Shown here: one piece after another, positions 8,348 to 17,668 of the stretch
Position numbering within the stretch: position 1 is the first letter of the stretch
Layout: each line of letters begins with the position of its first letter
Assembly: GCA_964523895.1 (NCBI GenBank)
Contig: CAZGBJ010000017.1
Location: 1 to 57,300, forward strand
Source: UBA7359 sp964523895
GTDB taxonomy: Bacteria; Pseudomonadota; Gammaproteobacteria; Eutrophobiales; Eutrophobiaceae
Direction of reading: 5' to 3'
Length of the DNA: 57,300 nt
Program-made: the position numbers and the translations under genes
The notes under the pieces: model-generated
The model's input: only the letters and a program-made list of their open reading frames with translations
Told to the model about the DNA's origin: nothing
Databases searched by the model: none

Positions 8348-9370
8348 TTAATAAAAACGATCGTAATGAATCTGCTCAAATGGCACTTTGTATTCCATCA
8401 TCAGCATTCTCGTCGTAGCGTCTGTCATGGGTGGTGGTCCGCAGAAATAAAATTCATGTTCAGGTAATGAATCACCTAATTGTTTTGCGACTAGCTCATG
8501 AATAAAACAACAATCACCACCCCAAACGCCATCTTTATTCATCTTTGGATCGGATATCGCATTAAAACAAATAAGGCGTTTGTCTAGCGTTTCCTCATTT
8601 GATACTAACGCAGGGGTGCATATATCATCAGGCCCACGTCCACCATAGAACATGTATATTTTTCTATCGTTGAGTCTGGGATCATTTGCCGCCGCCCTGG
8701 CAATAGACATAATGGGTGATAAGCCTGAGCCACCACCAATGAGAACAATATCTCGAGGAATCTCAGGTTTCAAAAAAGCAAGTCCATAAGGTCCATCCAG
8801 GTTTATTTTTATTCCTGTTTCACATTCATCAAACAAATAACTTGTTGCCCTTCCATCTGGCATTTTTTTAATGATGAAATTCCATAAGCCTTCATCATTG
8901 GGTAGATTCGACATGGAATAACCACGAGAACCTGTTACTCCAGGGAAATCAAGTAAGGCGAACTGTCCAGGTAAAAACCCCGCTGCATGTTTTGTGCGAA
9001 AACAGAATTCATACATATCATTAGTAAGCGTATTAATCTGGACTAGCTCTGCTTCGAGACGAGATGGTTTATGTTCTGGTGCTGAGTGGTGTTCAAGTCT
9101 AACCTTGATTGTACAATCATTTTTAGGAACACACTGGCAACCCAGCATTCGGCCTTTGCGAATATCTCTTGCAGAGCGGCCTGGCGCATCTTCCCAAAGA
9201 TTATCTATTTCACCCTCTATTAGTTCGAATTTGCAACTTCCACAACCACCGGAATTACATTCGTAGGGAAAACCAAGGCCTGCACGCAAAGCTGAACGGA
9301 GTAGTGTATCCCCTTCTTCGCACTCGTAATCAAATTCCTGACCTTCAAGTAAAACCTTGTGTGATGCCAA
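8348..9370 (-). CDS. tmoF: NADH:ferredoxin reductase of the toluene monooxygenase (TmoF type)
   Basis: This 340-residue reductase has an N-terminal plant-type [2Fe-2S] domain (CNSGGCGSC near residues 38-46, with a distal C near 78). An FAD domain follows (RGYSMSN near residue 170), and then an NAD domain (GGGSGLSPIMS near 212 and a CGPPPM-type end). It matches the layout of TmoF, which feeds electrons to the TmoC Rieske ferredoxin. It lies downstream of tmoE but 173 bp away, across a hairpin-rich gap, and directly upstream of the hydrolase gene. It may also serve the Rieske oxygenase encoded further downstream, which lacks its own reductase. Confidence 0.85.
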   Translation of the reverse strand: MASHKVLLEGQEFDYECEEGDTLLRSALRAGLGFPYECNSGGCGSCKFELIEGEIDNLWEDAPGRSARDIRKGRMLGCQCVPKNDCTIKVRLEHHSAPEHKPSRLEAELVQINTLTNDMYEFCFRTKHAAGFLPGQFALLDFPGVTGSRGYSMSNLPNDEGLWNFIIKKMPDGRATSYLFDECETGIKINLDGPYGLAFLKPEIPRDIVLIGGGSGLSPIMSIARAAANDPRLNDRKIYMFYGGRGPDDICTPALVSNEETLDKRLICFNAISDPKMNKDGVWGGDCCFIHELVAKQLGDSLPEHEFYFCGPPPMTDATTRMLMMEYKVPFEQIHYDRFY

Positions 9371-9543
9371 CCTGTTTCTCCCTGCTAAATTTATTCAATA
9401 AATTAAAAAAATTGACCTCACTAACCTGTAATGAGAGAAACAGATTAGCGGGTCAAATTACGTACTGAGGAAGTACTTGAGTAAACTTTGTACTTATTGA
9501 TTTCATCCAGGTTAATATTATTTTTGGAACAGCCATTTATTTT
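9371..9543. repeat. Hairpin-rich gap between tmoE and tmoF
   Basis: Three inverted-repeat pairs are visible: CTGTTTCTC (9372) with GAGAAACAG (9435); TTGACC...CTAA with TTAG...GGTCAA (9412..9456); and AAGTAC with GTACTT (9471..9494). The first two overlap, so alternative foldings are possible. The gap has no gene. It could be an mRNA processing or attenuation site, or a repeat insertion. Confidence 0.5.
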
Positions 9544-10533
9544 TTAAATACCCAGATTTTCTCTGGATTTTTCCATTGCAGCTTTAGCATTGTTGATTGC
9601 CTCTGCACTGTCGGGTAACTCTGCACAATATTTTTCTACGGCATTAATACCCAGTGGCATCCACTTATCCATCCACGAGTTTAAAACTGTTTTGTTTTCT
9701 GAATTTTCTAACGCCAGATCCACCAGCGCTTTAGACCAGCGCATATGTCGTTCACTGTCCCTGCATTGGCTATCACATAGCATACCTAATAAGGTATCTG
9801 AATGATGACGGCCTGCCTCACCCAGTTGATGCAGAAGTGCTGCTTCGACTGCTGGTTTAAGTACCAGATTAATTGCACAAAAGGCTTCTCCCCAATCCCA
9901 TGCAATCAAGGCTTTTTCAGTCAGTTCGCGAAAACCTTGCCAGGCTTCGTCTTCCTCCCAAATTTTTCTTTCGTCCTGACCAAAGCCTGCATCAGGATGG
10001 GTTAATGATAGTTCGTATGTTCGATATGCCGTATGTGTTAACCAACGATGTGAATCTGCCGCTTGAAAAGTGCTGCAATTTGTAATTGTACTTGCAGGTG
10101 CCATTTGTCCTATATATGCAGAACCCATCTGTAATGCATGAAAAACATAACGTGCAGGTGTGTACAATTTTGCAAGCGTTCCTACCCATTCATTATCTAT
10201 CGCTTTGTCGTGCTCTCTTTCATTAAATTGATCCAGTAAACTTTTAACATAAGTTTCCTGACCATCCTGCATAATATTATAAGTTCGATAAACAATGGCA
10301 TCGGGATCTCTGAATGTGTCCCAATCCTCATGCTGTAACGGACTATTATTACGATGCTTGAGGTACCATTGGTTCATATGCAGATTGGTATCCATTTCCC
10401 AGGGCTTATCCGGGTTATTCATACTGGTATGCAAACGTACCGATGTAATATCATATTCACTGGGACGACGGCGATTCTTGGCCAGATGCGACCAGGTTTT
10501 TAATGGTTTTAAAACTTCAGGTGACTCACTCAT
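9544..10533 (-). CDS. tmoE: Toluene-4-monooxygenase-type hydroxylase beta subunit
   Basis: This 329-residue beta subunit of a four-component bacterial multicomponent monooxygenase has a helical ferritin-like fold without metal ligands. It packs against TmoA in the hydroxylase dimer. The N-terminus (KTWSHLAKNRRRPSEYDITS) and the AWDWGEAF segment are characteristic of TmoE/TouE proteins. It follows the effector gene tmoD and is the last of the tightly packed tmoABCDE genes. Confidence 0.92.
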   Translation of the reverse strand: MSESPEVLKPLKTWSHLAKNRRRPSEYDITSVRLHTSMNNPDKPWEMDTNLHMNQWYLKHRNNSPLQHEDWDTFRDPDAIVYRTYNIMQDGQETYVKSLLDQFNEREHDKAIDNEWVGTLAKLYTPARYVFHALQMGSAYIGQMAPASTITNCSTFQAADSHRWLTHTAYRTYELSLTHPDAGFGQDERKIWEEDEAWQGFRELTEKALIAWDWGEAFCAINLVLKPAVEAALLHQLGEAGRHHSDTLLGMLCDSQCRDSERHMRWSKALVDLALENSENKTVLNSWMDKWMPLGINAVEKYCAELPDSAEAINNAKAAMEKSRENLGI

Positions 10534-10581
10534 AGTGACCTCTTTATCGATATGTTTTTTAATATAATTTCTGTTGTACGT

Positions 10582-10884
10582 TTATATATGCTTCTCGAAA
10601 TAAAAACGGACATAATCCTTGGTGTTCTCAATTTTTCCGGCAAAGGAACTGAGGTTAATTTCCAGTTCACGCATTTCAAAACTGTGCCCAAGTATTTCTT
10701 CCATCGTCTCTTTGCGTAAAATGCATTCGTCTTCAACAGAGATGCGTAGATAAGCAACTTTATCATCGACAATAACTTCCTTATCAGGGTTATCAATCTC
10801 CATCGCTTCTGCGACTGCCTCGGCAATTTCCCCCGCTCTAACAATCGGGCCTACCATATTATTTAATGATGCATCTTGGCTCAT
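10582..10884 (-). CDS. tmoD: Monooxygenase effector (coupling) protein
   Basis: This 100-residue cofactor-free regulatory protein of the MmoB/DmpM fold binds the hydroxylase and tunes diiron access and coupling. The NMVGPIVRAGEIAEAVAEAMEID start and the EEILG-x3-EMRELEINLSSFAG segment match TmoD. The gene lies between those for the Rieske ferredoxin and the beta subunit, the standard tmo order. Confidence 0.92.
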   Translation of the reverse strand: MSQDASLNNMVGPIVRAGEIAEAVAEAMEIDNPDKEVIVDDKVAYLRISVEDECILRKETMEEILGHSFEMRELEINLSSFAGKIENTKDYVRFYFEKHI

Positions 10885-10921
10885 TTATTCAATCCTCAAT
10901 TTTTCTATTGTCTGATCGTTA

Positions 10922-11260
10922 CTAAGCAGGAGCGACGTATGGCGTCACACCTTCGGTATTCACCAACACATCATCACCCTCAATCTTGATTGGATACTGT
11001 GCTAATTTACAATCGTCAGGGTTGATGCCTTTACCATTGGTACAATCGAACTGCCACAAATGTGCACGACAGGTCAGTTGTTTGCCATCAAACTCGCCTT
11101 CAACCAGTTGTATATCCTGATGTGGACAGGCCGCTTGATAAGCTTTGACATCACCTCCATCGATCACCGTGATTAAAACTTCTGTTTTATCAGTGGTTTC
11201 AAAAACTTCCATTTCGCCTTCCCAGACATCATCCAGCGTACATATTTTTTCAAAAGCCAT
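10922..11260 (-). CDS. tmoC: Rieske-type ferredoxin of the toluene monooxygenase
   Basis: This 112-residue [2Fe-2S] Rieske ferredoxin has CPHQ (C45-x-H47) and CRAH (C64-x2-H67). It passes electrons from TmoF to the TmoA diiron centre. The MAFEKICTLDDVWEGEM start resembles TmoC of T4MO. It sits 17 bp after tmoB. Confidence 0.93.
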   Translation of the reverse strand: MAFEKICTLDDVWEGEMEVFETTDKTEVLITVIDGGDVKAYQAACPHQDIQLVEGEFDGKQLTCRAHLWQFDCTNGKGINPDDCKLAQYPIKIEGDDVLVNTEGVTPYVAPA

Positions 11261-11277
11261 ACTCTGATCTCTTTTTA

Positions 11278-11538
11278 TTATTCGTCAGCAAAAATAATGT
11301 CGATTGTTTCAGTCGCTTCAAGCCCTGAATCAGCGACCTTCATGTCTCTTGGAAAAAAATCATCAGCACCCTGTTTCCTGACTCTTAATACTTTATCTGG
11401 TTGTGCGGCAACACGACGTCCGATTGAATGATGGGCAGCAGCGGCAGCGACTTCATCCATCGTGTTTTCTGTATCTACTGGCACCAGTTGGAGTACAAAA
11501 TCGTACTGAAAGTTTGAAATAATTGGGAATGCAGCCAT
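11278..11538 (-). CDS. tmoB: Toluene-4-monooxygenase-type hydroxylase gamma subunit
   Basis: This 86-residue small subunit has a ubiquitin-like fold and is part of the (alpha-beta-gamma)2 hydroxylase. The AAFPIISNFQYDFVLQLVPVD start and HHSIGRRVAAQPDKVLRVRKQG middle match TmoB/TouB. It has no catalytic residues of its own. It follows tmoA by 30 bp. Confidence 0.93.
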   Translation of the reverse strand: MAAFPIISNFQYDFVLQLVPVDTENTMDEVAAAAAHHSIGRRVAAQPDKVLRVRKQGADDFFPRDMKVADSGLEATETIDIIFADE

Positions 11539-11568
11539 TTAATAAATCTCCTAAAATATTTAAATCTT

Positions 11569-13071
11569 TTAACTAACTTTTTTATGTGCCATTTCTTTAT
11601 AGATATCGGCCCAGGCCAGACCATAAGCATCCTCACCTATTTCACCCGGTGCCAGCCCCATATATTTTAGAGCACCACTTAAATCGGCTGGCTCTATCAT
11701 CCCTGCCAGAAATCGATCAACAAAACTGAGATGATCGGCATAGCGTTCTGGTTCCTGTTCAAAACACCAACGATCAGGTTCGGAACCGAAGTGGTACAAA
11801 CGGTCTTTATATTTGAGTGGATAATCTTTCACATTCCAGCCATTACCCGGTGCACCAACAATGGGGATATTGGACATATTACAAACAAGAGGTAAGGTCT
11901 CTGGTAAGGTTAGCTCAACTTTATCATTGACCAGGTTATCGATAATGACATCCCAACATTTACCAAAGGTATCATTCCAACCGGGGTATTTTTCTTCCAA
12001 CCATTCCCGTTCATCGGGATTAACACCCGCACGAGGATTCCACCAAACCGTTGGACGCCAATACCATACACCCAGATGCATACCATGGTGAGTTTCATCC
12101 AGTGAACGTAAGAATTCATCCCAATACCACGGTTTATCTAGTCCAAGATCCAGAATACTGCGTTCGAACTGACCGACAATCCATTCTTCCATGAATTCCT
12201 TGAAAGACTGACTTCGATATTCCATGGGTGTGTAATAATCCATCATCGGCCCAGTCAATACTGAAAATAATTTCCATGAACGCCAGAATGCAATATCAAT
12301 CAGTCTTTGTGCATCTGCCTTCTTACCTTTTTCTACCAACAGCTTGACCATCGGGCCACCTTGTTGAGCATGGCGTGACTCATCTGTTTGAATACTCGAA
12401 ATTAAACTGGAGAAGGTATGATCGCCAGCTTCTGCTGCATCGGCTGCCAGACCCAGAAATTGCATATTGGTAAAGCCTGTTTCAAAAGCGAACGTCAGCA
12501 TAATACCCATGCTGATAGCATCGCGGCTATGAATGATATCTTCAAAAAAATGTCTGCCAGCCAACGCTGCCCATTCATTCGTATGTAATGCCTTCTGTGC
12601 CCAATCCCATTTCCTGTCCAACTTGCAGTTGGCATGAGGAAAAAACAATTGTAATTGTGCATGACGTGTTTCATCCATCATGCCAAAAGTCGCCATATTA
12701 CGATTACCCGGCGCCTTAGAAAAACGCGCCATTCTAGCTTCGCCGACAATCGCGCCATATTCAGCTAATGCCAGTGCGCCATAATGTGCTTGCAAAATAC
12801 TGATCCAGCCGGGATCGGCTCGGTCAAGAAATTTATCCCGGGCCAGTGCCGCTTTGACAGAATAGGCGCCGGCATCTTTTTCACGTTGAGTTTCTACGTA
12901 TTCAGGATAGGTAACCTTATAAGGTTCATCGTAAGTTTCCCAATCTTCGATTGGAATATCACGATGACCCGACATTTCCTCAGGAAATAATTCATCCTCT
13001 GTAACATATTTAGGTGTCCAGTTGGTTGCCCTTAATAAGTCATACCATTCTGTTCTTTCGATCATGGCCAT
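11569..13071 (-). CDS. tmoA: Toluene-4-monooxygenase-type diiron hydroxylase alpha subunit
   Basis: This 500-residue protein, the same length as T4MO TmoA, aligns with it without gaps over the active site. The diiron ligands are E104, E134, H137, E197, E231 and H234; the second-shell residues T201 and Q228 are kept. It hydroxylates arenes such as benzene, toluene or a larger ring to phenols, using O2 and NADH. Residues lining the pocket differ from T4MO at the two best-known selectivity positions (L100 for Ile, A103 for Gly), so ring-position preference may differ. The start is ATG with GAGGA upstream. It heads tmoABCDE, 61 bp after the tautomerase gene, with no clear promoter of its own. Confidence 0.95.
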   Translation of the reverse strand: MAMIERTEWYDLLRATNWTPKYVTEDELFPEEMSGHRDIPIEDWETYDEPYKVTYPEYVETQREKDAGAYSVKAALARDKFLDRADPGWISILQAHYGALALAEYGAIVGEARMARFSKAPGNRNMATFGMMDETRHAQLQLFFPHANCKLDRKWDWAQKALHTNEWAALAGRHFFEDIIHSRDAISMGIMLTFAFETGFTNMQFLGLAADAAEAGDHTFSSLISSIQTDESRHAQQGGPMVKLLVEKGKKADAQRLIDIAFWRSWKLFSVLTGPMMDYYTPMEYRSQSFKEFMEEWIVGQFERSILDLGLDKPWYWDEFLRSLDETHHGMHLGVWYWRPTVWWNPRAGVNPDEREWLEEKYPGWNDTFGKCWDVIIDNLVNDKVELTLPETLPLVCNMSNIPIVGAPGNGWNVKDYPLKYKDRLYHFGSEPDRWCFEQEPERYADHLSFVDRFLAGMIEPADLSGALKYMGLAPGEIGEDAYGLAWADIYKEMAHKKVS

Positions 13072-13132
13072 GGTGTTGTCCTCGCTTACCTTTCTTTAAA
13101 TTTTAATTTGGTGTTAATGTTTTGATTTTTTA

Positions 13133-13324
13133 TTACTTACCAAGTTCCTTGGCAGATTTTCCAGCGATGCCAAAATGCGATTTTGGTACTTCATTTAATA
13201 TGACGCGAATACTTTCCCTTGGTGCACCTAAACTTTCCTCTATTGCATCTGTGACGCTGGCGATTAAATTTGCTTTTTTCTCATCATCTCTGCCTTCCAT
13301 GATGGTTATATTCGCTATTGGCAT
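13133..13324 (-). CDS. dmpI: 4-oxalocrotonate tautomerase
   Basis: This 63-residue tautomerase isomerises 2-hydroxymuconate to 2-oxo-3-hexenedioate in the oxalocrotonate branch of the meta pathway. After removal of Met the N-terminal catalytic Pro1 is present (PIANITIMEGR). Arg11, Arg39 (SIRVILNE) and Phe50 (HFGIAG) are kept as in classical 4-OT. It lies between the phenol hydroxylase and toluene monooxygenase genes. Its presence implies a hydroxymuconate semialdehyde dehydrogenase and a decarboxylase elsewhere, since neither is in the window. Confidence 0.92.
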   Translation of the reverse strand: MPIANITIMEGRDDEKKANLIASVTDAIEESLGAPRESIRVILNEVPKSHFGIAGKSAKELGK

Positions 13325-13351
13325 TTTTTAAATCTCATATATTTAATTTAA

Positions 13352-14419
13352 TTAAATATTTTTAAACAACGGGCTTTTTGGTTTTTCATCTTTCGACGCA
13401 TTGGTATAAAAGTGCTCCATGAACATATGTTTCTCAAAACAACGCCCCTGCATTAAGGTCGAAATACAGGCATCAATCATTGGTGGTGGTCCACACATGT
13501 AGGCTTTATTGCCTTCGAAGTGTCCGTCATAAATTGAATTGGCAACTTCATGCACCATGCCCCGCTCACCCTGCCAGTTACTGTCTTCTGGTTCTTCAGA
13601 AAGCGCGGGAATATATCTAAAGTTGTTATGTTTTTCTGCCAGTGCCTCGAACACTTCCCGGTAATACAATTCCTGTTGATTTCTGGCACCATATATAAGT
13701 GTAATCTCTCGTTGTTCACCTTTTTCAAACTGATCCAGGATCATGGATTTCGGACTAGATAAACCTGAACCGCCTGCAAGAAACAACATCGGTTCTGGAG
13801 CAGAATTACGCACAAAGAAACGACCGTAGGGGCCTGAAAAATTCAGTTCATCACCGACCTTTAGTTGTTCATGGATATAAGTTGTGCCTTCTCCACCTTG
13901 TACCAGTGAGATATTTAATTCGATTATATTTTTATCTGCGGGTGAATTGGCTATAGAAAATGCGCGAGCTGGACCTGCAATACCAGGAATCTCCAAATTA
14001 ATATAATGTCCGGCCTGAAACTCAATAGAACCATCTTCTATCTCAAGGAAAATGCCTTTGATTCGAGGATTAAGATCGGTAATCTCGATTACCTTCGCAC
14101 TAAAATCTCTGACCTGATGTGATTCTGCATCGGGATCTTCTTCAACATCGGCTTCAATCACCAAATCAGATGTCGGCGTTGCACAACATGCCAGACACTT
14201 CCCCTCATCTTTCTCCATGTCCATCAGAGCAAACGGTGAGGCTTCGCCATGTTCAATATCACCTTCGAGCACATCGACTTTACACGTGGCACATAAACCG
14301 TGACCACAGGCATAGGGCAAATAAACACCTGCCCGCAAAGAAGCATCGAGAATAGTTTGACCTTCTTCTACTTCAATCACTTCACCCAAAGGTTCAATTT
14401 CAACCTGATAAGTCATCAA
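13352..14419 (-). CDS. dmpP: Phenol hydroxylase reductase component
   Basis: This 355-residue NADH reductase feeds electrons to the phenol hydroxylase. Its N-terminal [2Fe-2S] domain (CGHGLCATC near residues 38-46, distal C near 78) is followed by an FAD domain (RAFSIAN near 173) and an NAD domain (GGSGLSSPKSMI near 218, CGPPPM near 311). Its start follows the dmpO stop directly (14420/14419). The length is close to DmpP. Confidence 0.93.
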   Translation of the reverse strand: MMTYQVEIEPLGEVIEVEEGQTILDASLRAGVYLPYACGHGLCATCKVDVLEGDIEHGEASPFALMDMEKDEGKCLACCATPTSDLVIEADVEEDPDAESHQVRDFSAKVIEITDLNPRIKGIFLEIEDGSIEFQAGHYINLEIPGIAGPARAFSIANSPADKNIIELNISLVQGGEGTTYIHEQLKVGDELNFSGPYGRFFVRNSAPEPMLFLAGGSGLSSPKSMILDQFEKGEQREITLIYGARNQQELYYREVFEALAEKHNNFRYIPALSEEPEDSNWQGERGMVHEVANSIYDGHFEGNKAYMCGPPPMIDACISTLMQGRCFEKHMFMEHFYTNASKDEKPKSPLFKNI

Positions 14420-14779
14420 CTAGTTTCCAGAACCACCCACACCAGTTAACTCGGGAGTGATAAATCGCAACAAGGATTTATGACCTATACCATTATCCTT
14501 TAAGCTGGCACCTGTATCTGGTGTAAAATCTTCATCATCCAGAATCCACTCGACTTTGTCCCATTTCAATTTTTCGTATTCAGGATGAGAAGCGAAAATA
14601 CTTGGGATCACTTCCTCCAAAAGCGCGCCAAAAGGCATGTCGGGTGGTAGTGGAAAGGCTGCTGCTGCAGTAAAAAGATTATGTTTATCCCAATGGATAT
14701 ACACCACCTGGTTTCCATGAAAATTTTCCACGGCATCTTTGTTGATATGGACGTAATCGCCTAAGGGGTTAATTGCCAT
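14420..14779 (-). CDS. dmpO: Phenol hydroxylase gamma/assembly subunit
   Basis: This 119-residue small hydroxylase subunit of the DmpO/PhO type is part of the (alpha-beta-gamma)2 core. It contains zinc-finger-free beta-rich sequence and the NFHGNQVVYIHWDKHNLF segment typical of the family. It is packed between dmpN (11 bp) and dmpP (0 bp). Confidence 0.92.
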   Translation of the reverse strand: MAINPLGDYVHINKDAVENFHGNQVVYIHWDKHNLFTAAAAFPLPPDMPFGALLEEVIPSIFASHPEYEKLKWDKVEWILDDEDFTPDTGASLKDNGIGHKSLLRFITPELTGVGGSGN

Positions 14780-14790
14780 TTTTTATTCTC

Positions 14791-16320
14791 CTAGCCCGCA
14801 GCTGCTTCGTCTTGTTTATCTTCGCCTTTCCATTCCTGCCAGCGCTTGTGATCCGGTGAACCAACGTATTCCATATTATCTTCACCATCGTTCAGGTGAT
14901 AATAATTCAGGACATCTGATAGCTCTGCCCCGCCACAATTACCCTGAAAGATCTGATGAACCGGTAACCAGGCTTGAATAAATTTTTCAGGTTCATTCTC
15001 AAATACATCTTTACAACCATCGGAACAGGTATGGTATCGATCGCCTTTGTACATAGAAACACGGCGACTGACCTTCATAGGATCAGACATGACTTCGGTA
15101 AAGAACATCGGGATCTGACAGGTCTGACAGAGTTGTGGTAGTCCTTTAAAGTAATGTCGTTCACCGGCTTTTTCCATTTCACGCCATTGTAAATAACGTG
15201 GACGATAATATTTATCGAACGTATTTGGATACTTTTCCGAGAGCCAGTCCATTTTCTTATCATCCGGTACCCAGGTGTGAAAAGCAGCTGCATGAGTGAA
15301 GTTATATAAATCACTCCATGTTTGATGACTTAAATGTTCAGATTCTGCTGTAGCGACATCACTGTATTTTGGCATGCGTAAGCCATAGCGTGATAGATCG
15401 TTAAACAAGGCACCCATATTTTCAACATAATAGACTTGCCATGCTTCGCCCCAGGACATCGGGGTATTTGGTAGCATGTAATCCTGCATAGCAGAGATTA
15501 ATGCCAATAAACGATAGGCACGCCAGAAATGTTTATCGATGTACCCCTGAATGATGGGCAGATTATCTTCATGTTGTTCAACCATGAATTTTATGATTTC
15601 CAGACCCAAAGTCATGTGACGCGCTTCATCAGACTGTGCTGAAAAACCAAAGGTCACCGTAGCCATGTCACCGTTATAAGCCGCACCTGACATAAAAGGC
15701 ACAAACAACAGGTTGGTCAATACATATTCAAACGAAAAGGAAACCGAGGTAATAAACTCAAACGGCCCTGCCGTCATGGCATCTTCAAAATAGGATTTAG
15801 GTACAGACAAGTACCAGACACGATCGTGCTGATGAAATGGATCATGTAGCCCATTAAAATGTTTATTGTAATGGCTCAAGGTGTGTAGCTGTGTCTGGCA
15901 ATGACGCAGTTCGTCGATGGACTGCATCTGACAGGCAACGCGGGTTCCTTCCCCGCGGAAGTGTCGACCTAAATGTGCATAATGTCGATGCGCCCCATAC
16001 TCCAGAGGTGTGACACCCTGGATAAACAATTTCAGAGCATTGACATAGCGCGCATCCGACACATTCAAATGAGCATTGTTCTGTGCAAAACTATCAATGA
16101 TGGCATAAAGTTTCTTCTCTTTTTCAGCCTGATATTTCCAGTAGGCATCCACTGTTAAACGAAATGGATCTTCCCAGCCAGACCAGTCTTTTATTTTTAT
16201 ACCTTCAAACTTATCGTAAGGAAACACCTTGTCCATGGGCTGATAGGTCGTATCCCAACCCATACCACGGGTCAGAACTTCATAGCGTTTACGCATATTT
16301 AATTTTTTCTTTGCTGCCAT
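14791..16320 (-). CDS. dmpN: Phenol hydroxylase diiron alpha subunit
   Basis: This 509-residue catalytic subunit converts phenol and methylphenols to catechols. The diiron ligands are E107, E137, H140, E198, E232 and H235 (motifs EYGAHRH, DELRH, FEYVL, DEARH). The C-terminus carries the YHS-like cysteine region (CQTCQIP near residue 400, HTCSDGC near 435) found in DmpN-type enzymes. It is followed at once by dmpO and dmpP. Substrates could include cresols or naphthols made by the neighbouring TmoA enzyme; that is inference. Confidence 0.95.
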   Translation of the reverse strand: MAAKKKLNMRKRYEVLTRGMGWDTTYQPMDKVFPYDKFEGIKIKDWSGWEDPFRLTVDAYWKYQAEKEKKLYAIIDSFAQNNAHLNVSDARYVNALKLFIQGVTPLEYGAHRHYAHLGRHFRGEGTRVACQMQSIDELRHCQTQLHTLSHYNKHFNGLHDPFHQHDRVWYLSVPKSYFEDAMTAGPFEFITSVSFSFEYVLTNLLFVPFMSGAAYNGDMATVTFGFSAQSDEARHMTLGLEIIKFMVEQHEDNLPIIQGYIDKHFWRAYRLLALISAMQDYMLPNTPMSWGEAWQVYYVENMGALFNDLSRYGLRMPKYSDVATAESEHLSHQTWSDLYNFTHAAAFHTWVPDDKKMDWLSEKYPNTFDKYYRPRYLQWREMEKAGERHYFKGLPQLCQTCQIPMFFTEVMSDPMKVSRRVSMYKGDRYHTCSDGCKDVFENEPEKFIQAWLPVHQIFQGNCGGAELSDVLNYYHLNDGEDNMEYVGSPDHKRWQEWKGEDKQDEAAAG

Positions 16321-16343
16321 ATTTATTCTCCGGTATTAACTGA

Positions 16344-16616
16344 TCAGCTGGACCAGCTTAAAGCAAAATAATCGTCGTCTTCATCGATGTTGCCACTTAA
16401 GGAAACCAGGTTGAGTTGTAATTCCATCACATCCCAATCCTGCCCCTTAAACTCTGAGACACTGTCGCGATTTACCACCAGTCTCCCAGGTGATTCTATA
16501 CGCACCATCCCCGGTTGATAGTCTATCGATGCATCTTGATTATCTTTTTCAATCGCCTCGATAATAGGCCGGGCGTCTTCGTTGTCTTGCAGAATTAAAA
16601 AAACATTATCAGCCAT
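16344..16616 (-). CDS. dmpM: Phenol hydroxylase effector protein
   Basis: This 90-residue cofactor-free coupling protein of the DmpM/MmoB fold (FLILQDNEDARPIIEAIEKD start, ELQLNLVSLSG end) regulates electron transfer to DmpN. It lies between dmpL and dmpN as in classical dmp operons. Confidence 0.93.
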   Translation of the reverse strand: MADNVFLILQDNEDARPIIEAIEKDNQDASIDYQPGMVRIESPGRLVVNRDSVSEFKGQDWDVMELQLNLVSLSGNIDEDDDYFALSWSS

Positions 16617-16627
16617 CCTGTTCCCCT

Positions 16628-17626
16628 TTAAACATCGAGCCCCTGTTTGGACAGGCGCTCCAGCAATTGTTGTTTAACTTCATTAACAGCGACATCGCCG
16701 TCACCGGCAAAGGCAGCTTTACCTATTGGCATTAGCGCTTCTGTTAAACGGTCTGCCCATTTGTTTGTCCATTGCGCAAGTAGAGTGGCATTTTTTGGTG
16801 ACTCTTTCGCGGTGACTTTAATCAATGCGTTGGTCCAGCGAACAGTTTCCGCGTACCAATCATTCATGAATTCAGTGAGCATAGCGAAGGTTGCTCCATC
16901 TTCATGATTCAATTCATCGATAAAACGTTCAAACATTAGTGGGTAGATCAGTCCATCCATGACGACGTTTTGCGCCACCATGATCTCGAACCAGTCGTCC
17001 AATACAAAGGTGTCTTCAACCGCATGTCTTAATTTTTGCCAGACTTCATCATTCAGCCAGGCTTCCTTGGCCGATTCCAGTGAAGTCGTTTCGTTGCCAT
17101 CCACCAACAAACCAATACGGCTGATGTACTGCGCCAAGCCCAGACGATCAATTGCATTGAACATTGTTACCTGGGTAATAGCCGTGCCATAACCGAAATC
17201 GGTGATCGCACAGTTATTCATATTTGCGCCCCACTCGACATGACGCAGTGGCACAAGAAAATCCCGTACTTTTTCTCTTACTTCATGAGATATCGATTCC
17301 ATCTGGTCACGCTTCTCGACAAAGGCATAATTACTTTCAGCTACTTCCTGTTGTTTTGAGCGTGCCATCGTGTAAGCACCGTAATAAAACTGGCGTGGAT
17401 CCTTAAAGTCGTACCAGTTCTTCATGACGATTGCAGTGCGACTTTCGTCATAGACTTCATGTTCTGGATCCCAAAGAGGCCGATAATGAAAATTAGTCGT
17501 GGGTTGGATACCAATTGTGGCTTCCTGATAACGAGAAGCGGGCTTACCTTCGCCAATATGCCTTGCAACCTGATCGTAGGTCTGTCGTATCGGTTCTATC
17601 GTTTTTGCTGAAATTTCCAGACTCAT
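16628..17626 (-). CDS. dmpL: Phenol hydroxylase beta subunit
   Basis: This 332-residue beta subunit has the ferritin-like fold without iron ligands and pairs with DmpN. The YQEATIGIQPTTNFHYRPLWDP segment near residue 33 and the ADRLTEALMPIGKAAF end match DmpL. It follows dmpK by 42 bp. Confidence 0.93.
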   Translation of the reverse strand: MSLEISAKTIEPIRQTYDQVARHIGEGKPASRYQEATIGIQPTTNFHYRPLWDPEHEVYDESRTAIVMKNWYDFKDPRQFYYGAYTMARSKQQEVAESNYAFVEKRDQMESISHEVREKVRDFLVPLRHVEWGANMNNCAITDFGYGTAITQVTMFNAIDRLGLAQYISRIGLLVDGNETTSLESAKEAWLNDEVWQKLRHAVEDTFVLDDWFEIMVAQNVVMDGLIYPLMFERFIDELNHEDGATFAMLTEFMNDWYAETVRWTNALIKVTAKESPKNATLLAQWTNKWADRLTEALMPIGKAAFAGDGDVAVNEVKQQLLERLSKQGLDV

Positions 17627-17668
17627 AATTTATTTCCCGTATTTTAATTCTGTTATTAAAGCTTTCTA

